Source of the DNA: Thermodesulfovibrionia bacterium | Lineage (GTDB): Bacteria > Nitrospirota > Thermodesulfovibrionia > JACRGW01 | Assembly: GCA_919902995.1 (NCBI GenBank) | Contig: CAKKSD010000005.1 | Location: forward strand, 7,796 to 58,219 | Direction: 5' to 3' | Length of the DNA: 50,424 bases | Shown here: piece by piece, positions 7,881 to 15,640 of the stretch | Layout of the letters: each line of letters opens with the position of its first letter | Position numbering within the stretch: the first letter of the stretch is position 1 | Notes under the pieces: generated by a model | Seen by the model: the letters and a program-made list of their open reading frames with translations, nothing else | What the model was told of the DNA's origin: nothing | The model's database searches: none | Position numbers and translations under genes: made by a program

Positions 7881-9011
7881 TCACCTCCCAACACATAACA
7901 TTTCGATAAATCTTTTCAATATGATTTTATTTTCTCTATGAGATCTTACAGCGATCCTTATATAGGCATTATCAAGCCCCTTGAAGTTAGAGCAATCCCT
8001 CACAAGTATACCTTTCATTTTCAATCTATCGAATATCTCCTTTGAATTATCTATCTTTAATAGATAGAAATTTACTTTAGAAGGTATAAACTTTATTCCG
8101 ATATTTTTAAACCCCTTTTCAAGAATTTGCTTTTCCTCCTTTATTAATTTTAAAGTATTATTTCTATAGACCCTATCCTTAAGCGCCACCAATGCAGCCC
8201 TCTGCGCAAGACTATTTACACTCCAAGGCTCTTTATGTTTCTTTAATCCCTCAATCAGATTTAGTGGAAAGACACCATATCCGATTCTTAAACCTGCGAG
8301 GGCATAAAATTTTGTCATCGACCTCAGTACAATGAGATAGGGATTATCTCTGACAAAATTTATAACAGAACCTTCAGGTGAGAAGTCTATAAAGGCTTCA
8401 TCAACAACAAGGTAGCAATTCTGTCTCCTTGCTTCTTCTGCTATCTTTATTACATTATCTTTTCTAAGCAATAACCCTGTCGGATTATTGGGATTGCATA
8501 GAAATGCCATTTTACATTCTTTCATCGATTCTATAAATTCCTCAGGTTTTATCGTAAACCCATCCTTTTCTTTAAGCTTTAAATGTTCAATCTGTACTCT
8601 ACTTTCTAAAGTCCCTGACCCTTGCCCCTTGACCCTTGGCCCGAGGCTTATTAGAACTGCCCTTTCATATTCAGAAAATGTCGGCATCGGTATAAGCACC
8701 CTTTCTGGTTTCAGTGACCTTACTATCAGATAGATAAGTTCTGTACATCCATTCCCGCATATGATCATTTCGGGATTTATTCCGTGATACTGAGCAAGGT
8801 TTCTCCTCAATCTCCTTGCTTCCGGGTCAGGGTAGTTATAGAGATATTTAAGATGTTTTCGTATCTCTGCTTTTATCTTCTTCGATACTCCCAGTGGATT
8901 TATGGATGAGCTAAAGTCCAGTATCCTTCTTTCCTGTATCTTAAGTTCATCTGCAAGACTATAGATATCTCCACCGTGATCAAAGAGCTGAAAATTATTT
9001 CCAGATCTCAT
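7881..9011 (-). CDS. cobD: Threonine-phosphate decarboxylase / cobalamin-pathway aminotransferase
   Basis: PLP enzyme of fold type I, CobD (Salmonella) family, which makes (R)-1-amino-2-propanol phosphate for the nucleotide-loop linker. Visible motifs: FSSSINPLG near the N-terminus, NYPDPEA, CGNGCTELIYL, NPNNPTG (residues 173-179), VDEAF, and SMTKFYALAGLRIGYG, whose Lys234 should bind PLP. I chose the ATG at 9011 because it makes an ATGA overlap with the cbiB stop; an ATG eight codons upstream is possible. Residues about 122-138 (LGPRVKGQGSGTLESR) are encoded by a 7-bp repeat array and look inserted. Last gene of the cob operon. Confidence 0.88.
   Translation of the reverse strand: MRSGNNFQLFDHGGDIYSLADELKIQERRILDFSSSINPLGVSKKIKAEIRKHLKYLYNYPDPEARRLRRNLAQYHGINPEMIICGNGCTELIYLIVRSLKPERVLIPMPTFSEYERAVLISLGPRVKGQGSGTLESRVQIEHLKLKEKDGFTIKPEEFIESMKECKMAFLCNPNNPTGLLLRKDNVIKIAEEARRQNCYLVVDEAFIDFSPEGSVINFVRDNPYLIVLRSMTKFYALAGLRIGYGVFPLNLIEGLKKHKEPWSVNSLAQRAALVALKDRVYRNNTLKLIKEEKQILEKGFKNIGIKFIPSKVNFYLLKIDNSKEIFDRLKMKGILVRDCSNFKGLDNAYIRIAVRSHRENKIILKRFIEMLCVGR
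8601..8649. repeat. Heptad array (TTGACCC type) inside cobD
   Basis: Seven 7-mers in phase; the core is CTGACCC, TTGCCCC, TTGACCC, TTGGCCC. Translated in frame as cobD residues about 122-138. The same unit type occurs at 10891-10925 in cobQ. Confidence 0.85.
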
Positions 9012-10045
9012 GGCATAACCCTTATATACTGGCACATTACCGTAATAACGAGACCAAATGCAGCGGTAAGCTTTAAAATAGGGATAGCCTTTTCAGTTAA
9101 AATCAGAAAAATATTCTGCCCCTCCCCTTCCGACCTATTTATACCAATATATGGTTTGTTAATTACAATCCCTCCATAAGATAATGGTCCTCCAAGCATT
9201 ATTCCCAACGCCCCTGACATTGCAGCCTCAGGTACACCGCTATTCGGACTTGGATGTTTCTTTCCGTCACTAAGCATTATTTTCATCGAACTGTGACCGG
9301 TGGATAGTGAACGATAAACTATTGTTGATGATACAGCGATAAGAATCCCTGTAATCCTTGCAGGTAAATAATTTACTATATCATCAAGCTTCGCTGCCGC
9401 CCATCCGAAGTATCTGTATCTGTCGTTTTTATATCCTACCATTGAATCCATCGTATTTATCGCCTTATATGTCATTGCAAGGGGTAAACCCCCAATTGCA
9501 AAGTAAAATAAAGGAGCAATTATGCCGTCCGATGCATTCTCGGCAAGGCTTTCGATAGTTGCCTTAAGTATTCCTCTTTCATCGAGTTTTTCTGTATCCC
9601 GACCTACGATATGGTTTAGCCCCTTCCTTGCGTCCTCAATGTTCTTATCTCTGACATGCTTTATAACTACACATGCAGAATCGATAAGGCCTTTAGTAGC
9701 TATCGTTGTCGAAATCAGATAGACAATCACTAAAAGTGATAGAAAATTGATGAGAGATAAGGATCGAGTAAAAAGAAGTGATGAATTAAGAATGTAAAAA
9801 AGAACATATGTAAACCCGACAATTGTCACTACAAGAAAAATACCTGATAGTCTTTCTATCTTTTCTTTCTTCTGCATTTTGCTTTTTAGAAGACCTTCAA
9901 TTTTTGTGGTAAACCATCCTATACCCCTTACTGGATGTGGAAGCCAAAGAGGATCTCCTATACATAGGTCGAGCAGAAATGCGAGTATGAGTAATATGTA
10001 TGGCCTCGATAACAGTGAATAAATATCAATATTGGTTTCAAACAT
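9008..10045 (-). CDS. cbiB: Adenosylcobinamide-phosphate synthase CbiB
   Basis: Integral membrane enzyme (345 aa) that attaches aminopropanol phosphate to adenosylcobyric acid. Family features: DLCIGDPLWLPHPVRGIGWF near the N-terminus, GRDTEKLDERGILKATIES, then ENASDGIIAPLFYFAIGG, and SPNSGVPEAAMSGALGIMLGG near the C-terminus. Several hydrophobic helices span the membrane (for example about residues 13-29, 70-110, 320-340). It overlaps cobD by 4 bp, matching the reaction order, since CobD makes the aminopropanol phosphate that CbiB uses. Confidence 0.94.
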   Translation of the reverse strand: MFETNIDIYSLLSRPYILLILAFLLDLCIGDPLWLPHPVRGIGWFTTKIEGLLKSKMQKKEKIERLSGIFLVVTIVGFTYVLFYILNSSLLFTRSLSLINFLSLLVIVYLISTTIATKGLIDSACVVIKHVRDKNIEDARKGLNHIVGRDTEKLDERGILKATIESLAENASDGIIAPLFYFAIGGLPLAMTYKAINTMDSMVGYKNDRYRYFGWAAAKLDDIVNYLPARITGILIAVSSTIVYRSLSTGHSSMKIMLSDGKKHPSPNSGVPEAAMSGALGIMLGGPLSYGGIVINKPYIGINRSEGEGQNIFLILTEKAIPILKLTAAFGLVITVMCQYIRVMP

Positions 10046-10062
10046 ATTAGCTCCTTTATCAT

Positions 10063-10118
10063 TTTAAACTTAGCATTTAGCATCTCCAATTTTAAATTTA
10101 AAATGTTAAATGCTAATT
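10063..10118. repeat. Heptad array (TTTAAAT/TTAGCAT type), 8 units
   Basis: Eight 7-mers in phase (TTAGCAT twice, then CTCCAAT, TTTAAAT, TTAAAAT, GTTAAAT, GCTAATT). It fills most of the cbiB-cobQ gap and reaches into the cobQ stop codon (10117-10119). Confidence 0.75.
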
Positions 10119-11646
10119 AGCTCTTTAGAAGTTCCTCAATAAACTTCATATCTATATTTTTCCTGATAATGCCTGACCATTTATTCAGGGCATCTTCCCT
10201 TAACCTCGAATAATCCACAACTTTTCCTATTAGCCTCAAACCCTTCTTTTCTCTTATAGAATTTAAAAGTTCTCGCCTGAACAGGTCATTATCAAAGATC
10301 CCGTGGATATATGTGCCCCAGACATTCCCTTTTGAAGAACCGTCCATTATCAGTGATGAGTGACGAGTGACAAGTGACGAGTTTGATGAAATTCTTTTTA
10401 GTCTGAATAAACCAGTTTCACCTTTACTTACTCCCATGTGTATTTCATAGCCCTTTAAGGTATTTTCACTCTGAACTCTTAACTCTGAATTCTTAACTAA
10501 TGTTGCCTCCACCTGTGATGTTATCTTTGTTTTTTTGAGTGTTGTTTCTATACCGAGAAATTCAAATCCCCTTACCACTTTATGATTGCTTTCTACTCCA
10601 AATGGATCGAGTATCTTCTTGCCTATCATCTGATAACCGCCACAGACACCTATGAGTGGAATGTCTTTTTTTATGGCCCGTCTAATGCTATCTTCTATTC
10701 CGTTTTCACGGAGAAAAAGGAGGTCTTCCACTGTATTCTTTGACCCGGGGATTATGAGGAGATCTGCATTTTCAATATCCCCTTCCCTCAATGAATAGAC
10801 AAGATCAACATCAGGTTCGTATAAGAATGGGTCAAAATCTGTGAAGTTAGAAATATACCTCAGTCTAATAACTACAATCTTTATTTTTGTAACCCTTTCC
10901 CCTTTGCCCCTTGCCCCATTAATCCTTTCTATCGGAATACCGTCTTCTTCATGAAGTCCGAGGTCACCGAGATAAGGAATTACGCCTATAACAGGTATGT
11001 TTGTCTTTTCATAAATCATTTTAAGCCCTGGCATCAGGATCTCCATGTCACCCCTGAACTTATTGATAATAAATGCCTTGATATAATCGGCATCTCCATT
11101 GAGGAGTCCGACAGTACCGTAGAATGATGCGAATACACCTCCCTTATCTATATCCCCGATAAGGATCACAGGTGCACCTGTATGACGGGCTACCCTCATG
11201 TTTACAACCTCATCCTTGCAAAGGTTGATCTCTGCAGGGCTTCCAGCCCCTTCGATTATAATGAGATCATGTTTCCTTGAAAGACTTTCATATGCCTCAG
11301 TTACGGCCCTCCAAGCCTCTTTTTTAAACGAATAGTATTCTGTTGCTTTCATATTGGAATGAACCCTGCCATTCATAATCATCTGACAGCTCGATTCACC
11401 CGATGCTTTTAACAATATAGGGTTCATATCGACCGAAGGCTCGATACCTGCTGCCTCTGCCTGAAGTGCCTGTGCACGGCCTATTTCGCCACCCTCTTTT
11501 GTTATGAAAGAATTTAGGGCCATGTTCTGTGCCTTAAAAGGTGCAACATTTACACCTCTGTCCCTGAATATTCTGCACAGACCAGCAACTATGAGGCTCT
11601 TGCCGACACCAGAACCTGTCCCCTGTATCATCAATGCCTTAGACAA
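10117..11646 (-). CDS. cobQ: Cobyric acid synthase CobQ (glutamine-dependent)
   Basis: ATP-dependent amidation of four corrin side chains using glutamine. The N-terminal synthetase domain has the P-loop GTGSGVGKS (residues 9-17) and DIDKGGVFASFYGT. The C-terminal triad-type amidotransferase domain has GVCGGYQMIG with catalytic Cys335 and YIHGIFDND with the His. Start is TTG at 11646, with AGAGGG as SD. Length (509 aa) slightly exceeds the norm, and three segments are encoded by 7-bp repeats: about 242-252, 383-394 and 421-432 (NSSLVTRHSSLI). All look like surface-loop insertions. Mid-operon between cobC and cbiB. Confidence 0.94.
   Translation of the reverse strand: MSKALMIQGTGSGVGKSLIVAGLCRIFRDRGVNVAPFKAQNMALNSFITKEGGEIGRAQALQAEAAGIEPSVDMNPILLKASGESSCQMIMNGRVHSNMKATEYYSFKKEAWRAVTEAYESLSRKHDLIIIEGAGSPAEINLCKDEVVNMRVARHTGAPVILIGDIDKGGVFASFYGTVGLLNGDADYIKAFIINKFRGDMEILMPGLKMIYEKTNIPVIGVIPYLGDLGLHEEDGIPIERINGARGKGERVTKIKIVVIRLRYISNFTDFDPFLYEPDVDLVYSLREGDIENADLLIIPGSKNTVEDLLFLRENGIEDSIRRAIKKDIPLIGVCGGYQMIGKKILDPFGVESNHKVVRGFEFLGIETTLKKTKITSQVEATLVKNSELRVQSENTLKGYEIHMGVSKGETGLFRLKRISSNSSLVTRHSSLIMDGSSKGNVWGTYIHGIFDNDLFRRELLNSIREKKGLRLIGKVVDYSRLREDALNKWSGIIRKNIDMKFIEELLKS
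10352..10386. repeat. Heptad array (AGTGACG type) inside cobQ
   Basis: Five 7-mers in phase (AGTGATG, AGTGACG, AGTGACA, AGTGACG, AGTTTGA). Read in cobQ as SSLVTRH-type residues near 421-432. Same unit as at 13227-13261, 14485-14512 and 16950-16977. Confidence 0.88.
10467..10501. repeat. Heptad array (AACTCTG type) inside cobQ
   Basis: Five 7-mers in phase (CACTCTG, AACTCTT, AACTCTG, AATTCTT, AACTAAT). Translated as cobQ residues about 383-394 (LVKNSELRVQSE). Same unit as 7523-7578. Confidence 0.88.
10891..10925. repeat. Heptad array (TGCCCCT type) inside cobQ
   Basis: Five 7-mers in phase (AACCCTT, TCCCCTT, TGCCCCT, TGCCCCA, TTAATCC). Translated as cobQ residues about 242-252 (INGARGKGERV). 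Confidence 0.82.
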
Positions 11647-11661
11647 TTATCCCTCTACATC

Positions 11662-11732
11662 GTCATGCTGAATTTATTTCAGCATCTCTAAGACCCTGTC
11701 TACGACTCATAGAGAAACGAGTTCAGGGTGAC
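11662..11732. repeat. Palindromic GTCATGCTGAA...GGGTGAC element
   Basis: GTCATGCTGAATTTATTTCA pairs with itself (ATGCTGAA/TTCAGCAT), and the element ends in GAGTTCAGGGTGAC. It lies between cobC and cobQ and supplies the last nine codons of cobC (CHPELVSL and stop). A related half element is at 19916-19941. Confidence 0.7.
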
Positions 11733-12402
11733 AATAATTAATCAATCTTATAACTGGATAATTCCCATGAAATTCAATTATATTTACTGCACCGTAATCC
11801 TGTTCAATCCTGAAAATATTCTCTAATGGTATACCGAGAAACTGGCAAAGGATTATCCTGTTTACACCACCATGGGCAACGACAGCAATATTTTCTCCAT
11901 TATGCGTATCAACAACTCTATCAATCGCATTCATACATCTTTCCTTCACCTCTAATGTATTTTCTCCACCGGTAGGGCTGAATCTAAGAGGATTTCTTGC
12001 CCACGCATTAAAATCTTCCGGATATTTCTCTTTTATTTCATCGAAGCTCATCCCTTCCCACACCCCAAAGTCTCTCTCACGCAATTTATTTATTTTAACA
12101 GGACTTAATCTAAAAGGTTCTGCAATTATTTGAGCGCTCTTCACTGCCCTGCTTAAATCAGAACAGTAGACAGCATCCAATAATCCCCCCTCACCCCCCT
12201 TTAGTAAAGGGGGGATGGGAGGATTATCGTGGGATAAGAGGAAATTAGACCTGTTTCGACTTAATTCAACGATATATTTCGAAGCCTCTTCCATCTGTCT
12301 TATACCCCTTTTAGAAAGCGGTACATCAATCGTCCCCTTATACCGTTTTTCCTCTGAGCCCTCTGTCTCACCGTGCCTTATCAAATAAAGAGTCGTGCCC
12401 AT
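11707..12402 (-). CDS. cobC: Alpha-ribazole phosphatase / histidine phosphatase family
   Basis: Histidine-phosphatase fold enzyme likely removing the 5'-phosphate from alpha-ribazole phosphate or cobalamin phosphate. LIRHGETEG gives catalytic His10; YCSDLSRAVKSA, ERDFGVWEGMSF and VVAHGGVNR (His177) complete the active site. Residues about 56-74 (PPIPPLLKGGEGG core) come from a palindromic repeat inserted in frame, between the helix after KRGIRQ and the SDLSRA strand. The last residues CHPELVSL come from another repeat at 11662-11732. Starts inside cobS (22-bp overlap). Function inferred from family and operon. Confidence 0.88.
   Translation of the reverse strand: MGTTLYLIRHGETEGSEEKRYKGTIDVPLSKRGIRQMEEASKYIVELSRNRSNFLLSHDNPPIPPLLKGGEGGLLDAVYCSDLSRAVKSAQIIAEPFRLSPVKINKLRERDFGVWEGMSFDEIKEKYPEDFNAWARNPLRFSPTGGENTLEVKERCMNAIDRVVDTHNGENIAVVAHGGVNRIILCQFLGIPLENIFRIEQDYGAVNIIEFHGNYPVIRLINYCHPELVSL
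12182..12225. repeat. Palindromic AATCC/GGATT G-rich element inside cobC
   Basis: AATCCCCCC...CCCCCCTTTAGTAAAGGGGGG...GGAGGATT forms nested inverted repeats. It is read through by cobC without a stop. A shorter relative is at 19183-19218. Confidence 0.85.
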
Positions 12403-13259
12403 ATAAGTACCAGTATCAAAAAGATAGCCTCGGTAATTTCACTAATTGCTCCAAGCGTATCTCCGTTAAGTCCGCCAAATCTTTTATTGAAAATATTAAC
12501 CCAGACATGACATAAAAGATACATAACAACAGGTAATGCACCATAAAAGATGTACTGCCTTCCCGGTTTGTAATGACTGAAGAATACAGGTAGTAACATT
12601 ATCAATAGAAAAAGCATTAAGGTAGAAACAATAACTTCTTTAAGTCCAATCCTGCCTATAAATATCCTTCCGAGTCCTTCCTTCATGGATGGCCTGCCAT
12701 GAAACATCGAAATAATCATTGTCCATTTCGGCAGAACAGGCATCAATAAAAGGGATGAATTGTAAGTGAAGGATGAAAATTGAGATAGACCCTGTAAAGA
12801 AAGATATTTAATAGCCAGTACAAAAACTATCGCTAATACACCTGCAGGTCCGGTTGCGCCATCTTTCATTACAGCAAGTCTTTTCTCTCTGTCTGACTCT
12901 GTGTTCCCTTCAGATTTCACTGCAGTTGCATCGAAAGTATCTGCAAGCCCGTCGAGATGGAACCCGCCATTTGATAAGACAAGCACAAGAAGAACCATTG
13001 CCAGAACAAGGTCGTGTGGAAAAACTATACCTGCAATATAGTCTGTAGCCAGAAGCAATGTCCCCTGGATAATCCCTACCACAACAAATGCCTGCGTGCT
13101 CTTTGAAATATCCTCTTCATTAACATTCGTAGTATTTCTGACAGGTATTATCGTCAGGAACTGAATTGCAAGGAGGATCTGCGTGATGCATGATGCATGA
13201 TGAGTAATATGTATTAAGTTATTTTTCTCGTCACTCGTCACTCGTAACTCATCACTCAT
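12381..13259 (-). CDS. cobS: Adenosylcobinamide-GDP ribazoletransferase (cobalamin synthase) CobS
   Basis: Membrane enzyme joining AdoCbi-GDP and alpha-ribazole. Conserved [14 protein letters not shown], then [16 protein letters not shown] (metal-binding Asp residues), [17 protein letters not shown], and C-terminal [16 protein letters not shown]. About six membrane helices. The first 27 residues ([12 protein letters not shown]...) are encoded by a heptad array and are not family sequence; the family normally starts at the ILLAIQF segment, but no ATG, GTG or TTG is in frame there, so the repeat-encoded start at 13259 seems to be used. It overlaps the cobT stop by 8 bp and cobC by 22 bp. Confidence 0.92.
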   Translation of the reverse strand: MSDELRVTSDEKNNLIHITHHASCITQILLAIQFLTIIPVRNTTNVNEEDISKSTQAFVVVGIIQGTLLLATDYIAGIVFPHDLVLAMVLLVLVLSNGGFHLDGLADTFDATAVKSEGNTESDREKRLAVMKDGATGPAGVLAIVFVLAIKYLSLQGLSQFSSFTYNSSLLLMPVLPKWTMIISMFHGRPSMKEGLGRIFIGRIGLKEVIVSTLMLFLLIMLLPVFFSHYKPGRQYIFYGALPVVMYLLCHVWVNIFNKRFGGLNGDTLGAISEITEAIFLILVLIWARLFI

Positions 13260-13261
13260 TT
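13185..13261. repeat. Heptad array spanning the cobT stop and cobS start, 11 units
   Basis: Eleven 7-mers in unbroken phase. The unit changes from GATGCAT (twice), GATGAGT, AATATGT, ATTAAGT, TATTTTT to CTCGTCA (twice), CTCGTAA, CTCATCA, CTCATTT. The array supplies the cobT TGA stop and the cobS ATG start. Confidence 0.9.
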
Positions 13262-14304
13262 TTTGAAACCCCTGCCTCTCCGAATGTTGCCATCTCCTTA
13301 TATATCTTCAGCCCTGCATCTATTATCATCATCGCAAGGGCAGCCCCTGTGCCTTCGCCGAGTCTCAGGTCAAGGTCAAGGATGGGGCTCAATCCTATTT
13401 TCTCAAGCATCGCCTTATGGCCTGTTTCCTGTGACTTGTGAGAAGCAAACATGTATCCCTTTGTATTCGGCTCAATACAATAAGCTATCAGGGCCCCTGC
13501 TGTAGATATGAATCCATCAACAACAACAGGAATTCTATTTGCAGCGGCACCCAGTATCAACCCGGTAATGCCTCCTATTTCAGCACCTCCAATTTTTGAA
13601 AGTACATCTATCGGGTCTGCCGTGTCAGGTCTGTTTACCGAGATCGCATCCTCAATCACTTTAATCTTCCTTCTCAATGCATCATCACCTATGCCTGTAC
13701 CTCTTCCCGTAACTTCCTTTACAGACCTTCCTGTCAGGACCGATGCTATAGCAGATGATGGTGTTGTATTTGCAATACCCATATCTCCTGTGCCGAAGAT
13801 CTTATATCCCTTTTTTGCGTATTCCGATGCAAGCTCGATCCCTACTTGAATACATTTTTCAGCCTCCTCTCTTGTCATGGCAGGGACCTTCACGATGTTC
13901 TTTGTTCCCCTAATTACCTTTTTTGAAACAAGTCCATCTGCATTTTCAAAATCAAGATCAACACCTATATCCACCACAATAATCTCTGCTCCAGCATGCC
14001 TTGCCAGTACATTTATCCCTGCGCCACCCCTTAAGAAATTCAATACCATCTGACCAGTAACCTCTTTTGGATAGGCAGATACACCCTCTTCCGCAACACC
14101 GTGATCTCCTGCAAAAGTAAAGATGACCTTTTTATCAATATCAGGCATAGGGTTTTCTGTAATTGCCACAAGCCTCCTTGCAAATTCCTCAAGTCTTCCG
14201 AGACTCCCTTGTGGCTTTGTGAGATTGTCAAGTCTTTTCTGTGCTATTTCATAGTATTTCCCATTAACCGAAATTATTTCCTCCAAAGTATCTCTAATCT
14301 TCAC
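13252..14304 (-). CDS. cobT: Nicotinate-nucleotide:dimethylbenzimidazole phosphoribosyltransferase CobT
   Basis: Makes alpha-ribazole phosphate from DMB (or another base) and NaMN. At 350 aa it has family length. Motifs: [59 protein letters not shown], and [13 protein letters not shown] with Glu317, the same number as the catalytic Glu in the Salmonella enzyme. The last codons (SKNE) and the TGA stop fall in a heptad array. The start lies 20 bp after cobU. No DMB synthesis gene is visible here, so which lower ligand is used cannot be told. Confidence 0.95.
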   Translation of the reverse strand: MKIRDTLEEIISVNGKYYEIAQKRLDNLTKPQGSLGRLEEFARRLVAITENPMPDIDKKVIFTFAGDHGVAEEGVSAYPKEVTGQMVLNFLRGGAGINVLARHAGAEIIVVDIGVDLDFENADGLVSKKVIRGTKNIVKVPAMTREEAEKCIQVGIELASEYAKKGYKIFGTGDMGIANTTPSSAIASVLTGRSVKEVTGRGTGIGDDALRRKIKVIEDAISVNRPDTADPIDVLSKIGGAEIGGITGLILGAAANRIPVVVDGFISTAGALIAYCIEPNTKGYMFASHKSQETGHKAMLEKIGLSPILDLDLRLGEGTGAALAMMIIDAGLKIYKEMATFGEAGVSKNE

Positions 14305-14324
14305 GATGCCTCCTTATGTTTAAT

Positions 14325-14840
14325 TTACTTTATCTTCATTGGTATCCCGGCCATTACGAAATAAACTTCATTGGATATTTCCGCAATCATCTGGTTTAAA
14401 ATACCTGCCATGTCCCTGAATCTCCTGCCAAGTTCATTGTCCGGAACGATATCCATCCCTACCTCATTTGATACGACATATAGGAGTGACAAGTTATGTG
14501 CGACGAGTGACGAGATAAGATGTTTAATCTCATCTTCAATATTCAGCCCGTTGTGCATCAAATTCGATAACCATAATGTCATGCAATCAATAACGATTAC
14601 ACTGTATCTGTTTTCTATGCCCTTTATTATATTATCGATCCTTATCGGCTCTTCATATGTAACCCATTCATCATCCCTCTTCCGTTTATGTTCTTCTATT
14701 CTCTGCCTCATTTCTTCATCGAGCACTTCCGCAGTCGCTATATATGCCTTCTTTCCCGAAACCCTTGTTGCCTCCTTAAGAGCGAATGCACTCTTCCCGC
14801 TCCTTGCACCACCGAGAATAAATATTATTTTTTTGTTCAT
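14325..14840 (-). CDS. cobU: Adenosylcobinamide kinase / guanylyltransferase CobU
   Basis: Bifunctional enzyme that phosphorylates and GTP-activates adenosylcobinamide. P-loop GGARSGKS is at residues 10-17; the family segment RIEEHKRKRDDEW holds the guanylylated His51; VIDCMTLWLSNLM follows; VSNEVGMDIVPDNELGRRFRD is the diagnostic C-terminal motif. 171 aa is normal. Residues about 110-119 (SSLVAHNLSL) are encoded by a GTGACGA-type heptad array, next to the strand leading to VSNEVG, so the insert replaced a loop without loss of motifs. It overlaps btuD by 4 bp. Confidence 0.95.
   Translation of the reverse strand: MNKKIIFILGGARSGKSAFALKEATRVSGKKAYIATAEVLDEEMRQRIEEHKRKRDDEWVTYEEPIRIDNIIKGIENRYSVIVIDCMTLWLSNLMHNGLNIEDEIKHLISSLVAHNLSLLYVVSNEVGMDIVPDNELGRRFRDMAGILNQMIAEISNEVYFVMAGIPMKIK
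14485..14512. repeat. Heptad array (AGTGACG type) inside cobU
   Basis: Four 7-mers in phase (AGTGACA, AGTTATG, TGCGACG, AGTGACG), partly decayed. Encodes cobU residues about 110-119. Confidence 0.75.
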
Positions 14841-15640
14841 CGAATTACCCTGATATTTTTCTGACTGTAATTATTTATATAACTTATATAGGATTCACCG
14901 GCGTAATTCCGGTTTATCTCTATCTCAACATCAAATGCCTCTTTAAGATGTTCTTTTGTAAGTACTGTTTCCGGACCCCCTGAACCGAGAATTTTCCCGT
15001 CTTTAATCAGTATCACCTTCTCAAACTGCAAGGCCATATTTATATCATGCAGTGCCATTATTATCGAGATATCCTTCTTTTCTCTGAGGTCTCTGAGCAG
15101 CCCCAGAATCTCTATCTGATATTTTATATCCAGGTTTGCAAGGGGTTCATCGAGAAGCAGAAGTCCGGCACCTTGGAGAAGGGTCATTGCGATAAATGTC
15201 CTTCTCACCTCACCACCACTCAGATTTTTTATGTATGATTCCTCTTTCCCTTTAAGCCCGACCATCTCCAGCGATTCATCCACCTCAATCTCAGGTGCTA
15301 CATCATAGGGATAAAGCCCCATTCCCACAAGCTCCCTTACCCTGAACGGAACATTTATATCAAGTATTTGAGGAAGGTAACATAAAAGCTTAGCCCTGTC
15401 TTTATTCTTATATAAATGTAAAGGATTCCCCCAGAGGGTTATTAGACCATCAGTGGGATTCAATATCCCTCCTGCAAGTTTGAGGATGGTTGACTTCCCG
15501 GAGCCATTTGCACCAAGAAGGCCGATTATCTCACCATCTCTTACTGAGAGGTTTAGATTATTGATAAAATCTTTCCCTCTGCTATACCTAAAACCTACAT
15601 CCTTTAATTCAAGGATAGGATCTCTATATACCGAGGACAT
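14837..15640 (-). CDS. btuD: ABC transporter ATPase for corrinoid import
   Basis: FecE/BtuD-type ATPase, 267 aa. Walker A GANGSGKST at 43-51, Q-loop LPQILD near 89-94, signature LSGGE at 140-144, Walker B LLLLDEP at 160-166, and ALHDINMA with the switch His. It energises the BtuC permease in the inner membrane. The start overlaps btuC by 17 bp; an internal start closer to ILELKDVGF is possible, but the gene order btuF-btuC-btuD behind a B12 riboswitch is clear. Substrate is inferred from that context. Confidence 0.9.
   Translation of the reverse strand: MSSVYRDPILELKDVGFRYSRGKDFINNLNLSVRDGEIIGLLGANGSGKSTILKLAGGILNPTDGLITLWGNPLHLYKNKDRAKLLCYLPQILDINVPFRVRELVGMGLYPYDVAPEIEVDESLEMVGLKGKEESYIKNLSGGEVRRTFIAMTLLQGAGLLLLDEPLANLDIKYQIEILGLLRDLREKKDISIIMALHDINMALQFEKVILIKDGKILGSGGPETVLTKEHLKEAFDVEIEINRNYAGESYISYINNYSQKNIRVIR

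Noticed and set aside
7732-7941. A 69-codon plus-strand frame between cobD and btuB
   Set aside because: Overlaps the riboswitch and the cobD end in antisense; no SD, no family resemblance.
14371-14853. A 160-codon plus-strand frame opposite cobU
   Set aside because: Antisense to CobU, which has intact P-loop and family motifs; the frame is open by chance of codon use.
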